A stretch of 64,000 nt of DNA from Gemmatales bacterium (GCA_026004675.1 BPJP01000006.1:248001-312000); one strand, 5' to 3'; positions 35,073 to 45,471 are shown, numbered from the stretch's first letter. Notes: a model not told the origin generated them from the letters alone. Translations and numbers: made by a program.

Positions 35073-36155
35073 ATGAAAGGCAAAATGATTGGCGGTCTGG
35101 CTCTTGTGTCGGCTTTCCTGCTTGGCTGGATCGCGGGCAATAACAGCGAACCAGTCGCCAAGGGCACATCAGCCGACTCCCAAGCCAAGGCCAAACCACG
35201 AACACTGAAAAAGTGGAAACCAGGCAAAGGCTGGGGCTGGGTGTGGGGCAAGGATGATGAGGTCGGCTCCCTGAACGAAATGACCCCTGAAAGCGTTCGC
35301 GACGCCATTCGCCTCGTCAAAGAAGGCAAGGTATATGATCTTGGCGTCAACTACGATCGCGAATCCTACAAATGGCCGGGCCACAGTCCCGCGGAAATCA
35401 TCCTTTTCCGTGGCCCCGAAGGCGTGAAGAGGCAGGGCGATTTCACGCCGGCCGTCGATCCCAAAATCAATCCCCGAAAAATGGCCTGGCATAGCTGCGC
35501 GCTGTTCATCAACGATAATGTGGCCACGCAAATCGACGGTCTGGGACACGTTACCGAAGGAGACGACAACCACTGGTACAACGGCTTCACGGAGGAAAAG
35601 TGGGGAGGCAACTTCGGAATTCGAAAATGCGACGCCACCACCATTCCGCCGATCATTACCCGAGGCGTCCTGATCGATGTGGCCGGCTTGCGCGGTGTTG
35701 ATGCCTTGCCCCCTCATTATCAAATCACTGTTGGCGACTTGAAAGCCGCTTTGGAAAAACAAAAAACCGACATCCAACCAGGCGATACCGTCCTGATCCG
35801 CACGGGAACCCTTCGCTATTGGGGCAAAAACGGCAGCGATCACAAGAAGATCGCCGAGCACGATAGTGCCGGGCTCAATCTGGAAGCCGCCAGGTGGCTT
35901 GTTGAGCAAAAAGGGGCCATTTTGCTCGCAAGCGATACTAGCGGCCTGGAATACTCGCCCGGACCGATGGAAAAGCCGGCTTTTATTCCGGTCCATCGTT
36001 ATCTTCTGATTGAGCAAGGAGTGCATATAGGGGAATTCCACAACCTGGAAGAACTGGCTCGCGACCAAACCTACGAGTTCTGCTACATTTGTCTGACCAA
36101 CAAGATACGCGGTTCGACAGCAGGTTTTACGCTCAGGCCCATCGCCATCAAATAG
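35073..36155 (+). CDS. Secreted cyclase-family (kynurenine-formamidase-like) hydrolase
   Basis: 360 residues, AAGGAG before the ATG. A signal anchor (MKGKMIGGLALVSAFLLGWIAG) is followed by the PF04199 cyclase fold: YDLGVNYDRESYKWPG, NDNVATQIDGLGHV (a metal-binding QxDxxxH-like motif), GVLIDVAG, GDTVLIRTG, and SDTSGLEYSP. Family members hydrolyse formamides or cyclic amides, with manganese or zinc. It starts 27 bases after the channel gene, so it is probably in the same transcript. Converges on the M24 gene. Confidence 0.85.
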   Translation: MKGKMIGGLALVSAFLLGWIAGNNSEPVAKGTSADSQAKAKPRTLKKWKPGKGWGWVWGKDDEVGSLNEMTPESVRDAIRLVKEGKVYDLGVNYDRESYKWPGHSPAEIILFRGPEGVKRQGDFTPAVDPKINPRKMAWHSCALFINDNVATQIDGLGHVTEGDDNHWYNGFTEEKWGGNFGIRKCDATTIPPIITRGVLIDVAGLRGVDALPPHYQITVGDLKAALEKQKTDIQPGDTVLIRTGTLRYWGKNGSDHKKIAEHDSAGLNLEAARWLVEQKGAILLASDTSGLEYSPGPMEKPAFIPVHRYLLIEQGVHIGEFHNLEELARDQTYEFCYICLTNKIRGSTAGFTLRPIAIK

Positions 36156-36217
36156 CAACCTCTACTGCCGTAAGCGTCGGCATGATCACAGCAGCGACGA
36201 GCGAAGAGGCCGAAGCT

Positions 36218-37314
36218 CTACACCAGGCTGATCTCGTGCTGGCTCAAGCGTTCGAAGCCGTTTTCCGTAACGAGGTAATTGTGTTCGATGCGGACGCCGC
36301 CGACTCCTTCGACGTAAAGGCCTGGTTCGAGGGTGACGACGTCTCCAGTGCGAAGGGTCCTCGTTGGCATGGCGGACGAAATAAGGCGCTTCGGGATGGG
36401 AGAGCCCCAGTCCATGTCCGGCATGATGGGGAAAATGGTCGGCGAGGTTGGTCTGCCTGAAGACTTCGTGCACGGCCTGATAAACATTCAAGCAGGAAGC
36501 ACCGGCACGAAGTTCATTCTCGCCGGCGGACATGGCGAGTCGGCACATGTCGAACAGATGCTGCTGCTTGCTGTTGGGTTGTTTCCCGATGACTAGCGTA
36601 TTGGTGAAGTCGCTGCGGTAGCCGTCGATCACTACGGAAAAATCGAGAATCAGCATGTCGCCATTCTGAAGGACACGGTTGGTCGCCATGCCGCCCCGTC
36701 TTGCTGGGCCGTCACAGACTGCGAAGTCGCCATAGACGATGACGGGCTTGCCTGCGTGTTTGCAACAGGCGGCAAAGATGCCGTTGTAAACGTCAAGCTC
36801 GGTCATGCCGGCGGCGGCATTTTCGCGTGCCCAGGCGTGTCCGGCTTCGGTTGCCCGCATGCAGGCCTTCAGAGCTTCGATTTCATCCCGGTCTTTTTGG
36901 CGACGCATGTCGGCAATGGTGTTGATCACATTAGCGGCCATCGGGTCGCCAACGCGATCGTGGATTTGCAGGCCCGATGCGTTCGGGTTGACGGATTGCA
37001 GGACAGCCAATTGCCGGGGCCCCTGACCGGGAGACTGGCCGTCATACCAGGAAACGACGCGGCGTTCGTCGACATGGGCTTGCTCAACGGATTTCGGCGC
37101 ACGGTTGTCGTGAATCAGCTTCGCGTGCCCGTCGCGCCGGACAATCAAATACGGCCTGGCCCAAGCGCCCCAAGTGAAACGGATCGACATAACAGTTGGC
37201 GAGGTAGACAAGATGAATCGGATCGCTGAGGACCAGGTAGTCGGTGTTGGGCTTGGGATCGAGTCGTTGCCAAAGTCGTTCCCGTCGTGCCCGGCAGCCT
37301 TCCGCTGATAGCAT
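36218..37314 (-). pseudogene. M24 (Xaa-Pro aminopeptidase-like) peptidase with two +1 frame breaks
   Basis: Starts at the ATG at 37314 with GGGAGGTG upstream. The first break is at the C run 37168-37171 and the second at CC 36359-36360 (plus-strand bases); removing one base at each gives 365 codons ending at 36218. The restored protein has the pita-bread metal ligands: Asp residues in VIDGYRSDFTNT, His in HHAGHGLGL, and Glu residues in TLEPGLY and VRIEHNYLV. Both breaks fall where the family sequence continues undisturbed, so the gene is intact apart from these bases. It would remove N-terminal residues before proline. Confidence 0.85.
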
Positions 37315-37365
37315 GCCGCACCTCCCATATGCCGTCGTTTAGCGAGATGGTATCCCTGATAACGA

Positions 37366-38820
37366 TCACCTTTCATTCAGCATATCGCTCCAGGGTTTGG
37401 GCCCCCCCTCTTTCGCTCGCAGGAATTTGGCATCGACTTGTTTATACCAGGCATGAAGCCGCTGCCGCATCGTTTTGACTTGTTCGGGCATCCTGCCAGC
37501 CAGATCGGTGCTTTCGCCGATGTCGTTCTTCAGATTGTAGAGATGGACCCGGCCGTCCTCGTAGCGTTCGATGAGCTTGAAGTCGCCGACACGGATAGCC
37601 CCACCGGGGAAGCCGCCTTGGTTGCTATAATGCGGATAATGCCAGTACAAAGCGCGGTTATCGATGTTGCCGGTCTGACGAAGAAGCGGCACGAGACTGA
37701 CACCGTCGATGGTGTGCTTCGCTTTGACTCCGGCGATTTCCAGGATGGTTGGATAGAAGTCGATGCTCATGACGGGAACATGGCACACGGAGCCTGGTTT
37801 GGTGACGCCGGGCCATTTGATAAGGAAAGGTTCGCGAATTCCACCTTCATAAAGCCAGCCTTTGCCGCCGCGTAAAGGCAGATTCGAAGTGGGATGCCCT
37901 TCGGCGGAACACAGCCCGCCGTTGTCGGACATGAAGCAAACGACGGTGTGATCTTCGAGTTTTAGTTCTTCAAGTTTCTGCAAAAGCCGACCGACCTGAG
38001 TGTCCATGCTCTCGACCATGGCGGCGTAGACAGGATGGTTTTGCCGAATTCGGATACGTCTGGGCTGCTTGATCGGTAGGATCTGCTCTTCGGTGGCGAA
38101 TTCCTCACTGGGAGCGAGTTTCTTCGCTTTTTTTTCGTATTTGGCGACCAGTTCTTTCGGCGCCTGCAGCGGAATGTGAACGGTGTAAAAGGCGAGGTAC
38201 AGAAGGAAGGGCTGGTCTTTGAACTGTTCAAGAATCTTGATCGATTCGTCGGTCAGGCGTTTGGTAAGAAACTCGCCTTTAGGACCGTCTTTAAGTTTGG
38301 GGTTTCTGAAGGGGGCGAAATAGCCTCCCGGCGGAGAGCCACGGTGATGTCCGGCAATGTTGATATCGAACCCCTGCGCTTCGGGCCAAAACTCCGGGGT
38401 GGGCCCGAGGTGCCATTTGCCGACGAAAGCAGTTCGGTAGCCGGCGGTTTTTAGAGCCTCAGCCACTGTGATCTCGGAGAGAGGCATGCGGTCGTTGAGG
38501 GGTGCCGGCAGAAATTTCCCTGCTCGCATGCCCGAAAAAAAGTTCGTTGCGTCAACCCGACTTGGGTACTTTCCCGTCATGATACTATAGCGGGTCGGGC
38601 TGCAGACAGGATTGGCGGCATAGCCATTGGTGAAGCGCATTCCTTCACTTGCCAGCCGATCGACGTTGGGCGTTTCGTAAAACGTCTTGGGATTATTGGC
38701 GCCGATGTCCATGTAGCCAAGGTCGTCCACGAGAATAAAAACGAAATTGGGCTTCTTGGCCAATGCCGAACAAGAAAACACAACAGCAACGACGACGGCA
38801 AAAAGAAAGCGCACGCGCAT
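37366..38820 (-). CDS. Secreted type I (formylglycine) sulfatase
   Basis: 484 residues from the ATG at 38820 (GAGGATC upstream); the longer frame from 38919 hides the signal peptide (MRVRFLFAVVVAVVFSCSA). FILVDDLGYMDIGA holds the metal Asp pair and CSPTRYSIMTGKYPSR the formylglycine site (C73). Later blocks FVGKWHLGP, YTVHIPLQAP and CFMSDNGG complete the arylsulfatase A fold. The C-terminal YKLIERYEDG-like strand is also typical. It ends 52 bases before the M24 start, on the same strand, so the two may be linked. Substrate unknown. Confidence 0.93.
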   Translation of the reverse strand: MRVRFLFAVVVAVVFSCSALAKKPNFVFILVDDLGYMDIGANNPKTFYETPNVDRLASEGMRFTNGYAANPVCSPTRYSIMTGKYPSRVDATNFFSGMRAGKFLPAPLNDRMPLSEITVAEALKTAGYRTAFVGKWHLGPTPEFWPEAQGFDINIAGHHRGSPPGGYFAPFRNPKLKDGPKGEFLTKRLTDESIKILEQFKDQPFLLYLAFYTVHIPLQAPKELVAKYEKKAKKLAPSEEFATEEQILPIKQPRRIRIRQNHPVYAAMVESMDTQVGRLLQKLEELKLEDHTVVCFMSDNGGLCSAEGHPTSNLPLRGGKGWLYEGGIREPFLIKWPGVTKPGSVCHVPVMSIDFYPTILEIAGVKAKHTIDGVSLVPLLRQTGNIDNRALYWHYPHYSNQGGFPGGAIRVGDFKLIERYEDGRVHLYNLKNDIGESTDLAGRMPEQVKTMRQRLHAWYKQVDAKFLRAKEGGPKPWSDMLNER

Positions 38821-39005
38821 TTTGATCCTCGATCGAAAGGAATGGTATACTCCAATCGGAAACATTATTTCGATAGAGGCGTGGAAAGCCAAGTAAATTG
38901 TGTCCGGATTTACTCGCATTGTCGATATTCCCTTCGAAGGTCTGAGTGCCCTGCTCGAGGAGCAAACAAACGAAAGCCGTCTTGGAGAAGCTGGAAAGCG
39001 GAAGC

Positions 39006-40409
39006 ATGTCAGAGCGTAGCTTTAGTCAACGAGCTGCCGAGTTGGCGATATCCCGCTATGGTGCGGATGCCGCCCAGGTGAAGCGTGCGCTGCAAGCGAC
39101 GTTGCGGGCACAAGCCGCGGGGATTCAGGGCGATCTGCTCGACATGCTGATTGTACAAAAGGTGCTGACTCCCTCCGATGCTGAGGCATTGCGCCGCGAG
39201 CTGAACGGAGTTTTGATCACCCGCGCGGACACGCCAGCTGGCACCTATGACACGGTGTCCAGCCATTCGGGTCAATATCCCCGCCAGTTTGGCGAGTTCA
39301 CGCTGCTCCGTCGGCTGGGTGCCGGCGGCATGGGGTCGGTTTACCAAGCCTTTCAGGAATCGACGCAAAAGACGCTGGCCATCAAGGTCTTGTCGCAGAA
39401 TCTGGTCAACAATCCAGCCTACGTCCATCGTTTTTACCGCGAGGCGCGAAATGGTGCCGAGTTGGATCATCCTAACATCATTCGTTGTTTCGGGGCTGGT
39501 TGTGACAAGGCGACAGGCAAACACTTCCTGATCATGGAATATGTGGATGGGCCAAGCGTGCAACAGCTGCTCGAACGATACGGTCGGCTGCCAGTCGGTG
39601 ACGCCGTCCGAATCATTCTCGACGTGGCTCGTGCGTTGGAATACATCCATTCTCGCAACTTTATTCACCGCGATATCAAGCCCGACAATATTCTTTTGAC
39701 GCAAAGCGGTATCGCTAAATTGGCGGACCTCGGGTTGGCCAAATATTTGGACGACGGGAGCTTGACTACCCGACCGCACGGCTTTGGTACACCATGGTAC
39801 ATGCCTTGCGAACAAGCCATCGACGCCTCTGCCGCCGACCAGCGCAGTGATCTCTATGCTCTGGGAGCCACTTTCTACCATATGTTGACTGGTAGTGTGC
39901 CGTTCCCTGGCGATACCCACAGAAAAGTAGCGGAAAAGAAATTGGCAGGCAAATTCGTACCAGCCAGCCGATTGCATGAAAATATCCCAGCGGTTTTGGA
40001 TCCGATTCTGGCCAGATTGCTCGCCCGCGCACCAGAGCAAAGGTACCCATCGGCAGCGAACCTGGCGCAAGATCTCCGCGCTACCGGACTCGCATCGACA
40101 AAACTTGCCGTCGTCGCACCGGACCCCGCCGACGAGGAGGAAGCTATTGCCGAACGTCTGACGCGGATGGACTTGGAAGCTGCCGATCTGCAGCCGATCA
40201 ATGCGGATCCGAACCTGTGGTACTTGCGGTATCCGTTGCCCAACGGCACGTGGTGCCAGTCCCGGGCTAGTGGCGAAGAGATCATTGAACGCCTGCGGGT
40301 AGGCAACATTCCGGCTACGACCGAAGTTTGCCGCAATCCGCGAGGGCCGTTTTTACCGGCTTTATCTTTCCCTAGCTTTCGCCGTGGCGTGCAGCAGAAA
40401 ACACGCTGA
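39006..40409 (+). CDS. Soluble Ser/Thr protein kinase
   Basis: 467 residues from the ATG at 39006; the open frame from 38946 adds an unconvincing N-terminus. A helical N-terminal region (1-85), then a Hanks-type kinase domain (about 97-365) with GAGGMGSVY, AIKVL (ATP Lys), HRDIKPDN and a DLGLAKY in place of DFG, then a C-terminal beta region (WYLRYPLPNGTWCQSRASGEEI) like a GYF_2-type domain. No membrane helix, so probably cytosolic. The DLG variant is common in bacterial Pkn-type kinases and need not mean inactivity. Divergent from the sulfatase gene. Confidence 0.92.
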   Translation: MSERSFSQRAAELAISRYGADAAQVKRALQATLRAQAAGIQGDLLDMLIVQKVLTPSDAEALRRELNGVLITRADTPAGTYDTVSSHSGQYPRQFGEFTLLRRLGAGGMGSVYQAFQESTQKTLAIKVLSQNLVNNPAYVHRFYREARNGAELDHPNIIRCFGAGCDKATGKHFLIMEYVDGPSVQQLLERYGRLPVGDAVRIILDVARALEYIHSRNFIHRDIKPDNILLTQSGIAKLADLGLAKYLDDGSLTTRPHGFGTPWYMPCEQAIDASAADQRSDLYALGATFYHMLTGSVPFPGDTHRKVAEKKLAGKFVPASRLHENIPAVLDPILARLLARAPEQRYPSAANLAQDLRATGLASTKLAVVAPDPADEEEAIAERLTRMDLEAADLQPINADPNLWYLRYPLPNGTWCQSRASGEEIIERLRVGNIPATTEVCRNPRGPFLPALSFPSFRRGVQQKTR

Positions 40410-40456
40410 ATCGCCGATGGCTTCGGCCATGTCGTGAGCGTCGCAAGCCGGTTTCA

Positions 40457-41812
40457 TCAGGCGAGAGCTTCCTTGATCATAGGTGCTTCCCCGGCAATGA
40501 GTTTCACTGGGCGGTTGTTCGTCGTGTAGACGATCTGATCAGCATCAATACCCAGGAGATGATACAAAGTTCTGCCAAACGATTCGATCTTGTAGAACTT
40601 GTCGACGACCTGTTCGGCAAGTTTGTCGGTGGCGCCGACAATGTTGCCACGTGCAAACCCGCCACCAGCAGCGAGAACGAACTGGGCATAATCCCAATGG
40701 TCGCGCCCAGCCCCTTTCTTGGTGCCGCATTTCGGCTTTCGACCCATTTCACCCAAGGCCAAGACAATCGTGGAGTCGAGCAAGCCGCGTTCATCAAGAT
40801 CGATAAGCAAGGAGGACAAGGCGGCGTCGAGCATGGGAATCTGTTGTCGACCGGCTTCGAAATTCTGCCCGTGCCAGTCCCAGTAGCCGAAGTTGAAGTG
40901 CACGATCGGCACGCCAGCTTCGATCAAACGACGGGCCATGAGGAAGTGCCTGGTATTGCCCGACGGATAACGGGTCTTTTTCGGGTCGTTCCTGGTATAG
41001 CGTTCGATCGTCTTCGGATTCTCTTTGCTGATATCGAGTGCAGTCCGCAGCTTGGGTGAACGCAGCATGTCGAAAGCGCTCTGCTGGTAGCGATCCAAAC
41101 CTTCGATCAACGGATCGAGGCGTTCCTGAGCTCGCAATTTGCCGTCCAACGTCTTCAGCAATTTTGCGTCCCGGTCGAAAGCCGGCAATTCAATTTGCGG
41201 TGACAACATCTTGGCGATGTCGTCCTTGGCTTGGAGCGGATCGAAGATAAAGGGAGCATAAGCTGGACCGAGGAAGCTCGTGGCGATGGCATTGCCGATG
41301 TGATGGTCGATCTTGTCGAGGACCGCGAACGATGGCAGATCCGCTGGTCCCGGCCGGAATTTGGCCATTACACTGCCATACATCGGATAGGCGGCGGTGC
41401 CGCTGGGTAGTCGCGGATTGCCCGTAAGCCAGTACATCGGCGCTCGGCCATGATCTCCCGGCTTGTTCAACGTCGTGACCGACCGGAGGATCGTATACTT
41501 GTCGGCGATCTTGGCGAGTTCCGGCATGAGTTCGCAGATTTCCAGGCCGGATACCTTCGTCTTGATTGGTTTGAATTCCCCTCGATAGTCTTCCGGGGCA
41601 TTGGGTTTCATATCGAACATGTCGATATGAGGTGGACCGCCGGCAAGCCAGACGCAGATCATGTGTTTGGCTTTCGGTTGCAGGCCGCGCGCCGCTGCCG
41701 CCCCTCGCGACCGCAACAAATCGAGCATGCTTATGCCGCATAGTGAGGCGCCGCCGATGCGAAGGAATTGACGACGGTTGAAACGGTGGAAGTTTTGGCA
41801 GGAATTCTTCAT
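40457..41812 (-). CDS. DUF1501 protein (Tat-exported)
   Basis: 451 residues from the ATG at 41812. A twin-arginine leader (RRQFLRIGG at about 13-21) is followed by the DUF1501 alkaline-phosphatase-like fold: ICVWLAGGPPHIDMFDMKP, HGRAPMYWLTG, YWDWHGQNF, and GEMGRKPKCGTKKGAGRDHW. DUF1501 genes are almost always paired with DUF1549/DUF1553 genes in planctomycetes, as here (66-bp gap). Their function is unproven; a role in the breakdown of surface or extracellular polymers is a common guess. Confidence 0.93.
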   Translation of the reverse strand: MKNSCQNFHRFNRRQFLRIGGASLCGISMLDLLRSRGAAAARGLQPKAKHMICVWLAGGPPHIDMFDMKPNAPEDYRGEFKPIKTKVSGLEICELMPELAKIADKYTILRSVTTLNKPGDHGRAPMYWLTGNPRLPSGTAAYPMYGSVMAKFRPGPADLPSFAVLDKIDHHIGNAIATSFLGPAYAPFIFDPLQAKDDIAKMLSPQIELPAFDRDAKLLKTLDGKLRAQERLDPLIEGLDRYQQSAFDMLRSPKLRTALDISKENPKTIERYTRNDPKKTRYPSGNTRHFLMARRLIEAGVPIVHFNFGYWDWHGQNFEAGRQQIPMLDAALSSLLIDLDERGLLDSTIVLALGEMGRKPKCGTKKGAGRDHWDYAQFVLAAGGGFARGNIVGATDKLAEQVVDKFYKIESFGRTLYHLLGIDADQIVYTTNNRPVKLIAGEAPMIKEALA

Positions 41813-41878
41813 TGGCAGGCTCCCTTTCCTAAACCGGTCCAAGGCGACTCGGTTTTCAGTCGGCTAAATTGTTAGATG

Positions 41879-44581
41879 TTAATGCTGTAACAAAAATTCC
41901 CTCGTATTGATCAAACTCCACAAGATTCCTCGCAATCCCACAGCGAGGGAATCAGCTTCTCGCAAATAGGTTTCACATGCGTCCAACTCCGAGGTATCAG
42001 GCAGCCGGCACAACGTCACCAGGAACAACTCCTCGATGCATTCTCTTGGTTCGCGTTTGTCTTTCAGCATACGGGCGATACGGCCATTGGGGTCTGCGAT
42101 CTTCTGGCGGACACGCGGATGGTTGGCCATGCTCAGGATTTGCAGGACCGAAGCATTACTGTCTCGCTCGCAGTCGCATTGAACCGCCGAGTTTCGCTTG
42201 GGCCGCCCGAATTGCTCCAGCATGAAGTTCACGAAGCGATTCCGTGGTGGAAACGGAATCTCGATGGTTTTCAAATTGTCTGGCCAATGGTCATAACGCA
42301 TTTCCAGGTCTTCGGTCGTGCCGGTCGCATGATTCAAGGCATCGACCAGCACTTCAGCCGGCAATCGCCGAAGGTAAAAGTAGGCATAATTCGATCGATC
42401 GAATTGGTTGGCCGCTATCGACCTGCTGCTCCGCTGATAGGTTCGGCTATTGAGTATCGTCCGGTGGAGCCATTTCAAATCGAATCCGTTTTTGATGAAT
42501 CCCTGGCACAATTCGTCGAGCAATTCCGGATGGGTCGATGGATTGAAGGGAGAAAGATCGTCCGGCGGATCAACGAGCCCCCGGCCAAAGTAATGTGCCC
42601 AAACACGGTTGACGATCGCCTTGGCGAAGAATGGATTTTCTGGCCGCCTCATCCACGCCACGACCAGGTGCCGCGGGTCCTCCGTCGGCTTCACCTTAAT
42701 CGCTTCTTTCTCCCCCAACAAGCGGAACTCTTTGGATGTCTGCGTGCCCAAAGGACTGGTCACCGAAGCGAAACGGCTTTCGTCGGCGACGTGGTGGATT
42801 TCGGCATGCAAGAGTCGCTTGCCGATCTCCGGCAACAATTTGCTTCTCCGTTCCATGTCGGCGACTTCTTGGCGAAACTTCTCATAGGCATCGATCTTCG
42901 CTTGCAGAATGGGGAACTGGCGTTCCTTTTGGCGAAGTTGTTCTTCCAGATTCTTCAGTTCGCCTGACAATTGGGCTGCTCGTTTTGGATCAGTTTTCAA
43001 TTGGGCGGAGACTTGATTTCGTTTTTGCTGAATTTGTGCTATCTCCCGGCGTAGCTGGTCGTACTGCGACCTGGCGTTTTTGGCCTCAGTTTCGAGTTGC
43101 TTGCCCTTGCCGTTCTTGAGATTCTTCGCCTGGTCGGCGATTCTTTTGGCTTCCTGGTTCAGCTTTTCGACATATCCGGCGACTTCTGGGTATTTTTTGG
43201 CGTTGTCGCCACGAAAACCGGCCGAGCGTACACGCATGAAAAAGTTGGCAAAGCTGAGCAAATCGTTTTGTTGCCATACATCGTGTGGATGCCGATGACA
43301 TTGAGCACATTCGAGCCGCAAGCCGAGAAAAGCATGAGCGATTTGCAAAGTTCCGGGTACGCCGGCGGCATCCTTCCGCTGCCAATAAAGGTCGAGTGTT
43401 TTGCGTTTGGCGTACCATTCGAGGTCGGACCGTGGCGTCTTGTAACCTTCAACGATCGCTCGTGTTTCGGCGGCCCATTGCTCCAGGCTGCGTCCGTCCC
43501 TGCTCGTAGCCGTCAGGATGCGTTCGACGAATTCGTCATAAGGCGTGTTTTCCTCGAGCCGGGCACGAACCCAAGCATAAAAGCGCGGAGCGTCGGCTTG
43601 CAGGCTCAGGCCGTCGGCATACACCCCAAAATCAGAAGCCTTCAAAATGTCACAGAATTTCAGAGTCCAGACGGCCGCATAACCGGGCCTCGATAATAGC
43701 TCGTCGATCTTTTTAGCGCGCTTGTTCGGGTCTTTGTCTGCTACGAACTTGCAAATCTCTTCCGGCAGCGGCAAAGCGCCAGTGACATCGAGCGAAGCAC
43801 GGCGGAGAAATTCATAATCGTCCGCCAAGCCGGAAGGCGGTATGTTCAGGCGCTTCAACTTGGCCAGAATTTGATCATCGACAAAGTTGCTGCTTTCCGC
43901 AGGTGGAAACGGCTCCGTGCCTGGCCGAGGAACAACGACCAGAGCGGTTGTCGGTTGGGCACGAAAACGGACGATCAACGAAGCGTCCCCCGCGCCTCGC
44001 GCTGTCACCTTCCCTTGCTGATCAACCTCCACGACCACTGGATCATTCGATTCGAAGGAACAGAGCGGAGTAACATCTTCGACCGAGCCGTCACAGAAGG
44101 TGGCTTCAACTTTGAGCTGGTAGGTTTCGCCCGGCTTGACGGTCTTGACTGGCGGCAAAACACGTAGTTCTTTAAGGTGCGACTGGGAGATGTCGTCGAG
44201 CGGGGCACCAGCGGCGATCCATCGCTTCAAGACTTCATATTCCGGGCTGCCTACTTCCATGCGCCTGCCCCCTTCGTGGGCGATCTGGGCAGTCGCTTTT
44301 TGCAAAAGCAGACTGGCGCTGGGTCTGACAGGATTAATACGTCGCCCAGCATATTCCCGAACCAACCGATGGTAATCCAGTTCAGGGTCAGCCCCGAAAA
44401 GCGTCAACCGAAAACCGTTTTGCCCTTGAACAGCACCGTGGCAGGTGCCGCCATTACAGTTCAGTCGGCTGAAGACAGCCGTCACGTGTCGGCTGAACCT
44501 GGGAGAAGTCGGCACGTCGGCAATGGCCGCAGCAACATTGCTGAAAAGCGCTAGCGCGCTCATGATCGCGAAGCGTCTCAT
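41879..44581 (-). CDS. DUF1549/DUF1553 protein with BIG2-like domain and coiled coil
   Basis: 900 residues. Order: signal peptide (1-22), a heme-c-like motif CNGGTCH (about 42-48), a BIG2-like beta domain (about 140-225) with VTARGAGDASLIVRF, DUF1549 (about 235-440), a coiled coil of about 110 residues rich in Lys/Gln/Glu (about 490-600) and DUF1553 (about 640-860). It starts 9 bases after the FadR-type gene, so they form one operon with DUF1501. In planctomycetes this pair is thought to act at the cell surface with a c-type heme; the reaction is unknown. Confidence 0.93.
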   Translation of the reverse strand: MRRFAIMSALALFSNVAAAIADVPTSPRFSRHVTAVFSRLNCNGGTCHGAVQGQNGFRLTLFGADPELDYHRLVREYAGRRINPVRPSASLLLQKATAQIAHEGGRRMEVGSPEYEVLKRWIAAGAPLDDISQSHLKELRVLPPVKTVKPGETYQLKVEATFCDGSVEDVTPLCSFESNDPVVVEVDQQGKVTARGAGDASLIVRFRAQPTTALVVVPRPGTEPFPPAESSNFVDDQILAKLKRLNIPPSGLADDYEFLRRASLDVTGALPLPEEICKFVADKDPNKRAKKIDELLSRPGYAAVWTLKFCDILKASDFGVYADGLSLQADAPRFYAWVRARLEENTPYDEFVERILTATSRDGRSLEQWAAETRAIVEGYKTPRSDLEWYAKRKTLDLYWQRKDAAGVPGTLQIAHAFLGLRLECAQCHRHPHDVWQQNDLLSFANFFMRVRSAGFRGDNAKKYPEVAGYVEKLNQEAKRIADQAKNLKNGKGKQLETEAKNARSQYDQLRREIAQIQQKRNQVSAQLKTDPKRAAQLSGELKNLEEQLRQKERQFPILQAKIDAYEKFRQEVADMERRSKLLPEIGKRLLHAEIHHVADESRFASVTSPLGTQTSKEFRLLGEKEAIKVKPTEDPRHLVVAWMRRPENPFFAKAIVNRVWAHYFGRGLVDPPDDLSPFNPSTHPELLDELCQGFIKNGFDLKWLHRTILNSRTYQRSSRSIAANQFDRSNYAYFYLRRLPAEVLVDALNHATGTTEDLEMRYDHWPDNLKTIEIPFPPRNRFVNFMLEQFGRPKRNSAVQCDCERDSNASVLQILSMANHPRVRQKIADPNGRIARMLKDKREPRECIEELFLVTLCRLPDTSELDACETYLREADSLAVGLRGILWSLINTREFLLQH

Positions 44582-44590
44582 GCCACACCT

Positions 44591-45286
44591 TTAGTTGTAG
44601 AAACCTTCAATGTCTTGCTTGGTCCGCTGCATGTGCTGGAGCATCACTTCGCGGGCGAGTTTGGCATCGCCGGCTTCAACTGCTTCGAGTATCTTTCGAT
44701 GATACGCCAAAGCGACAGCGACGCCGCTTTGACGCAATGTTTGCCGGCGCGATTCGTGCAGCATGGGGGCGAGGACGTCCAGGATCATGACAAACAACGG
44801 ATTCGCCGTTGCTTCCGCCAAAAGGCGGTGAAACCGGACATCGGCAGCGATTTGTGCGTCGAGTTCTTCGGCGTTGGCAAGCTCTTCGACCGATTGCCGC
44901 AATTCGACGATCAGCTGGGGCGTGGCGTTTTTGGCCGCCAATGCTGCCGCTTCGCCTTCGAGCGGTCGCCGAATTTCAACCAGGTGCAAAAGCGAGACCT
45001 GCGCCCGCTGGACCAGATTATGGAGACTGTCGATAACGGGATCGGGTCGAGCAGGCAGCACGCGCGGCCGACGCCCTTGCGAAATCTCCACCAGTCCTTG
45101 CGATTGCAGGATTTGCATTGCCTCGCGGACAACGCTGCGCGAAACGCCGAGACTTTCGCACATTTCCAATTGGGAGGGAAGTTCATCACCGGCTGCATAC
45201 TTGCCGGAAAGGATATGCCCGCGCAAAGTCTCTACCGCCTGGGCGACCAGGTTTTGCGATTTCAGAGGCCGTAGGCGGACACGCAT
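44591..45286 (-). CDS. FadR/GntR-family transcriptional regulator
   Basis: 231 residues from the ATG at 45286, where no ribosome site is seen, so it may be leaderless; the open frame extends to 45325. The N-terminal winged helix has GDELPSQLEMCESLGVSRSVVREAMQILQSQGLVE, and the C-terminal helical FCD domain carries the ligand/metal site residues (RFHRLLAEAT, HRKILEAVEAGD). Such regulators bind a carboxylate effector. It is the first gene of the operon with the DUF1549/1553 and DUF1501 genes, which it may control. Confidence 0.93.
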   Translation of the reverse strand: MRVRLRPLKSQNLVAQAVETLRGHILSGKYAAGDELPSQLEMCESLGVSRSVVREAMQILQSQGLVEISQGRRPRVLPARPDPVIDSLHNLVQRAQVSLLHLVEIRRPLEGEAAALAAKNATPQLIVELRQSVEELANAEELDAQIAADVRFHRLLAEATANPLFVMILDVLAPMLHESRRQTLRQSGVAVALAYHRKILEAVEAGDAKLAREVMLQHMQRTKQDIEGFYN

Positions 45287-45471
45287 GACAGATAAGATAT
45301 CAGACAAGTTCTGCCCGTCAAGCACGAAGTTGCCAAAATCGGATTTTCACAACCGAGCGACTGTCAATCCGCTCCTGCCCAAATAGAAGACTTCAAGCCC
45401 TGAGCCGTTCGAGCCTGGATTCAGCTGGGCGGCTACTGCACTTTTTTCGTTTCGGCGCTGGGTAAAGCTCT

